A stretch of 64,000 bases of DNA from Pseudomonadota bacterium (GTDB taxonomy: Bacteria > Pseudomonadota > Alphaproteobacteria > UBA828), in contig JAQBTG010000014.1 in the NCBI GenBank assembly GCA_027624955.1, forward strand, positions 19,773 to 83,772. The letters are read 5' to 3'. The first letter of the stretch is position 1. Every line of letters begins with the position of its first letter. Positions 62,283 to 64,000 of this stretch are shown here, in pieces. The position numbers were made by a program, and so were the translations under genes. The notes below the pieces were generated by a model. The model worked only from the letters and a program-made list of their open reading frames with translations, did not search any database and had not been told where the DNA came from.

Positions 62283-62714
62283 ATGAGCAGAACAGAACGG
62301 ATTCTTGAGGCTATCAAAACTCTGCTCATAACCGTGCCGAACGCCAAGATCGAGCGCAACACTGCCGTACCAGAGAAAATCCCAACCGGCGGCTTGATTG
62401 TGCTGCGCGATGGCGATCCGGGTGAACCCGAGACCGCGCTTGGGGGCTTTGGCGTTGTTTACTACAGCCACGGCATCGAGATCGAACTCTACATTGAAGA
62501 TGGCAACGCAACAGCCCGCGATGCAGCCTTTGATGGCTTAGTACAGGCGATCGGCACCGCTCTGGAGGCTGAGCCCACCCTCGGCGGTCTTGCTTTCGGT
62601 ATGACCTATGGCCGCCCGGAAATTAATACCGAAGCGGTGGCAGGAGCCCCGGCCATCAAGTCCGGTGTGATGACCGTAACCGTCGAATACGAAACAACCA
62701 GCCCATTGGGTTAA
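62283..62714 (+). CDS. Phage tail terminator-like protein
   Basis: 143 residues. RILEAIKTLLITVPNAKIERNTAVPEKIPTGGLIVLRDGDPGEPE and YYSHGIEIELYIEDGNATARDAAFDGL match a small tail-completion protein of siphophages and prophages, sometimes misnamed acyl-CoA transferase. AAGGA ribosome-binding site. The following start of a tail-tube gene supports the phage origin. Assignment rests on pattern memory of the family. Confidence 0.65.
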   Translation: MSRTERILEAIKTLLITVPNAKIERNTAVPEKIPTGGLIVLRDGDPGEPETALGGFGVVYYSHGIEIELYIEDGNATARDAAFDGLVQAIGTALEAEPTLGGLAFGMTYGRPEINTEAVAGAPAIKSGVMTVTVEYETTSPLG

Positions 62715-62753
62715 TTCCTTGGGCTGAGCGCAACTCAACAACAGGAGACGTTT

Positions 62754-62894
62754 ATGTCGCGAGCCTATGGTTCGAGCGCAACACTGCTGCTCAAACGAGA
62801 AACCACCTACGGCACACCGTCGCCAATATCATCGACCGCTTCGTTGAGACCGACGATGAAAAGAAAGCTGCGGAGATCATTAAGGCCAAGATGA
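62754..62894 (+). pseudogene. Phage tail-tube protein, N-terminal fragment
   Basis: A good ribosome-binding site (AGGAG) and 22 codons of sensible tail-tube sequence (SRAYGSSATLLLKRETTYGTP) are followed by a switch at about 62819 into the wrong frame of a holin gene, ending at 62894. Tail-tube proteins normally have over 250 residues. The fragment shows where a deletion joined two phage genes. Confidence 0.65.
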
Positions 62895-63181
62895 TGATGC
62901 AGTCAAGTCTGGCTCAGATCGAACTTAACAAGATCGAGGCTGGCCACCGCTCCATCTTCGTCGCGGGCTGGCGACCCTTTATTGGCTGGGTCTGTGGCTT
63001 CGCGTTGCTGTGGCACTTCATCCTGTTTGACCTGCTGACCTGGATCTCGGTCAATTTCTTCCCCCATACGACAGAATTGCCAAAGTTGTCGGGGACGGAA
63101 ACACTGGTTACCGTTTTTTTGTCGCTGCTTGGCCTTGGGGCAATGCGGACGGCGGAGAAATTTGGGAGGAGGGCGAAGTAG
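62819..63181 (+). pseudogene. Phage/GTA-type 3TM holin, 5' end lost
   Basis: From the junction the frame reads VANIIDRFVETDDEKKAAEII, then IFVAGWRPFIGWVCGFALLWHF and two further hydrophobic segments to the end (LGLGAMRTAEKFGRRAK). The WRP-W-C pattern and three membrane helices match the GTA_holin_3TM family. The native start codon and first residues are missing; ATGs at 62891-62899 could still start a 96-residue protein that keeps the helices. Confidence 0.65.
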
Positions 63182-63389
63182 CCGGGTTGGGCCTGTTTTG
63201 CCTTTGCGATTAGCGTTTTGGCTCTAATGTCTTGAAATATTACGTTAACTCAATCCAATTCATCCAGAACCATTACACCTGAGCCATTACAGTTGCGAAA
63301 AAGCGCAAATTCAGCTATGCATTCCACAAATCTTGGGCCATTTTGCAACAGGCTCTTGAGTTACACGTTTGAAAATGTATGGGTTTACG

Positions 63390-63932
63390 ATGAAGATTTT
63401 GTCTAAGGGTGGCGTTCGGGCTGTTGGCATCGCTGCACTCATGGGGGTGTTTATGTCTGTTTTCGGGCATGTGCCTGCGGCACACGCACAGGAAGCGCCG
63501 ATTTGGCAGAAGGTGTGTGGCGATGAAAAGAAAGCCGAGACCTGCCGGATTGTGCAGCAGCACTTTATGAATAAGGTGGTCGACGGAAAAACGCAGACCA
63601 TTGGCCGGGTCGTTGCACTGACGGTCATTTATGTAGAGAATCAAAAGACGAAAAAACGCAGCCCCTACCTAAGTGTGGACATGCCCTTGGGCGTTGACCT
63701 GCGTCCGGGGGCCGTCTTGCGAGTGGATAAGGGTGCAGAGATTCCCGTTGCATACCTGCAATGCACACAAGCCGGCTGTGCGGGAAGTCTTCCGTTGACG
63801 GCGCCAATATTGGAAACCTTTACAAAAGGAGTCACAATAAAGGTTGGTTTTAGGCCCTGGGGGACTGAGCAGGTCAGTGTCGTCGAGGCAAGCCTTAAAG
63901 GGTTCAGCGCAGCTTTTAAAGGCATAAAGTAG
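63390..63932 (+). CDS. Invasion-associated locus B (IalB) family secreted protein
   Basis: 180 residues with a long signal peptide (VGIAALMGVFMSVFGHVPAAHA). The mature part has WQKVCGD, ETCRIVQQH, YLSVDMPLGVDLRPGAVLRVD and YLQCTQAGCAGSLPLT, including the cysteine pairs of IalB proteins. Bartonella IalB helps invade red cells; environmental alphaproteobacteria carry many homologues of unknown role. Starts at 63375 (ATG) and 63369 (TTG) are also in frame. Preceded by about 200 AT-rich bases without a gene. Confidence 0.87.
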   Translation: MKILSKGGVRAVGIAALMGVFMSVFGHVPAAHAQEAPIWQKVCGDEKKAETCRIVQQHFMNKVVDGKTQTIGRVVALTVIYVENQKTKKRSPYLSVDMPLGVDLRPGAVLRVDKGAEIPVAYLQCTQAGCAGSLPLTAPILETFTKGVTIKVGFRPWGTEQVSVVEASLKGFSAAFKGIK

Positions 63933-64000
63933 ACTGAATGGCGTATGGGGGGTGTGGCGAAAAAGTCACACATTTAAAGTAAGTGTGTCATAACGGAAAT

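Noticed and set aside
63182..63389. Possible gene or promoter in the AT-rich gap before the IalB gene
   Set aside because: No convincing frame or -35/-10 pair; only a weak TTGCG-CGCAA hairpin.

Overview
The window is about 62% GC by eye and looks like the chromosome of an alphaproteobacterium. The signs are a DivL-type tyrosine pseudo-kinase next to tsaE-amgK-murU-addBA, the short HPr kinase typical of that class, a kdsD-lptCAB-rpoN-hpf-ptsN cluster, a complex I NDUFA9-like gene, a DUF2336 remnant and an IalB protein. The genus cannot be fixed from the sequence alone. No rRNA, tRNA or CRISPR array was seen.

Layout. 1-5.6 kb: the end of a flavoprotein, an acyl-CoA synthetase, an old-yellow-enzyme reductase and a Tat-exported PhoX-like protein. 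5.6-11.6 kb: the glutamate synthase operon gltD-gltB (minus strand), with a perfect inverted repeat in its leader. 12-27.6 kb: envelope and regulatory core genes. These are uppP, an NDUFA9-like protein, an RNase D-like exonuclease, purM, then kdsD-lptC-lptA-lptB-rpoN-hpf-ptsN-hprK-rapZ, followed by EIIA(Man), HPr and Enzyme I (a complete regulatory PTS with no sugar permease) and ahcY. 27.6-40.4 kb: a small membrane protein, divL, and the tightly overlapping tsaE-amgK-murU-addB-addA run, then trxA and an SDR. 40.4-57.8 kb: a catabolic, accessory-looking stretch with three PLP aminotransferases, a sugar-acid dehydratase, HyuB, three SDRs overall, a PhyH dioxygenase, an EamA transporter, an amidase, an RraA-like protein and a frameshifted 5'-nucleotidase.

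57.7-64 kb is a degraded, mobile region. It holds a cyclase-domain fragment, a DUF2336 gene cut by a complete 2.5-kb IS66-family element, a TacA/TacT-like toxin-antitoxin pair, and a phage remnant in which a tail-tube start is joined to a holin tail. An IalB-like secreted protein closes the window. Base composition is visibly more AT-rich to the right of the IS.

The most unusual features are two dispersed intergenic repeat families. Family A is a 107-bp element with CTAGAGCA terminal inverted repeats. It is present twice in inverted orientation with one mismatch, and in both places its end supplies the stop codon of the adjoining gene. Family B is a roughly 115-bp element, also present twice, whose two hairpins differ between copies by compensatory base pairs, so the structure appears to be what is conserved.
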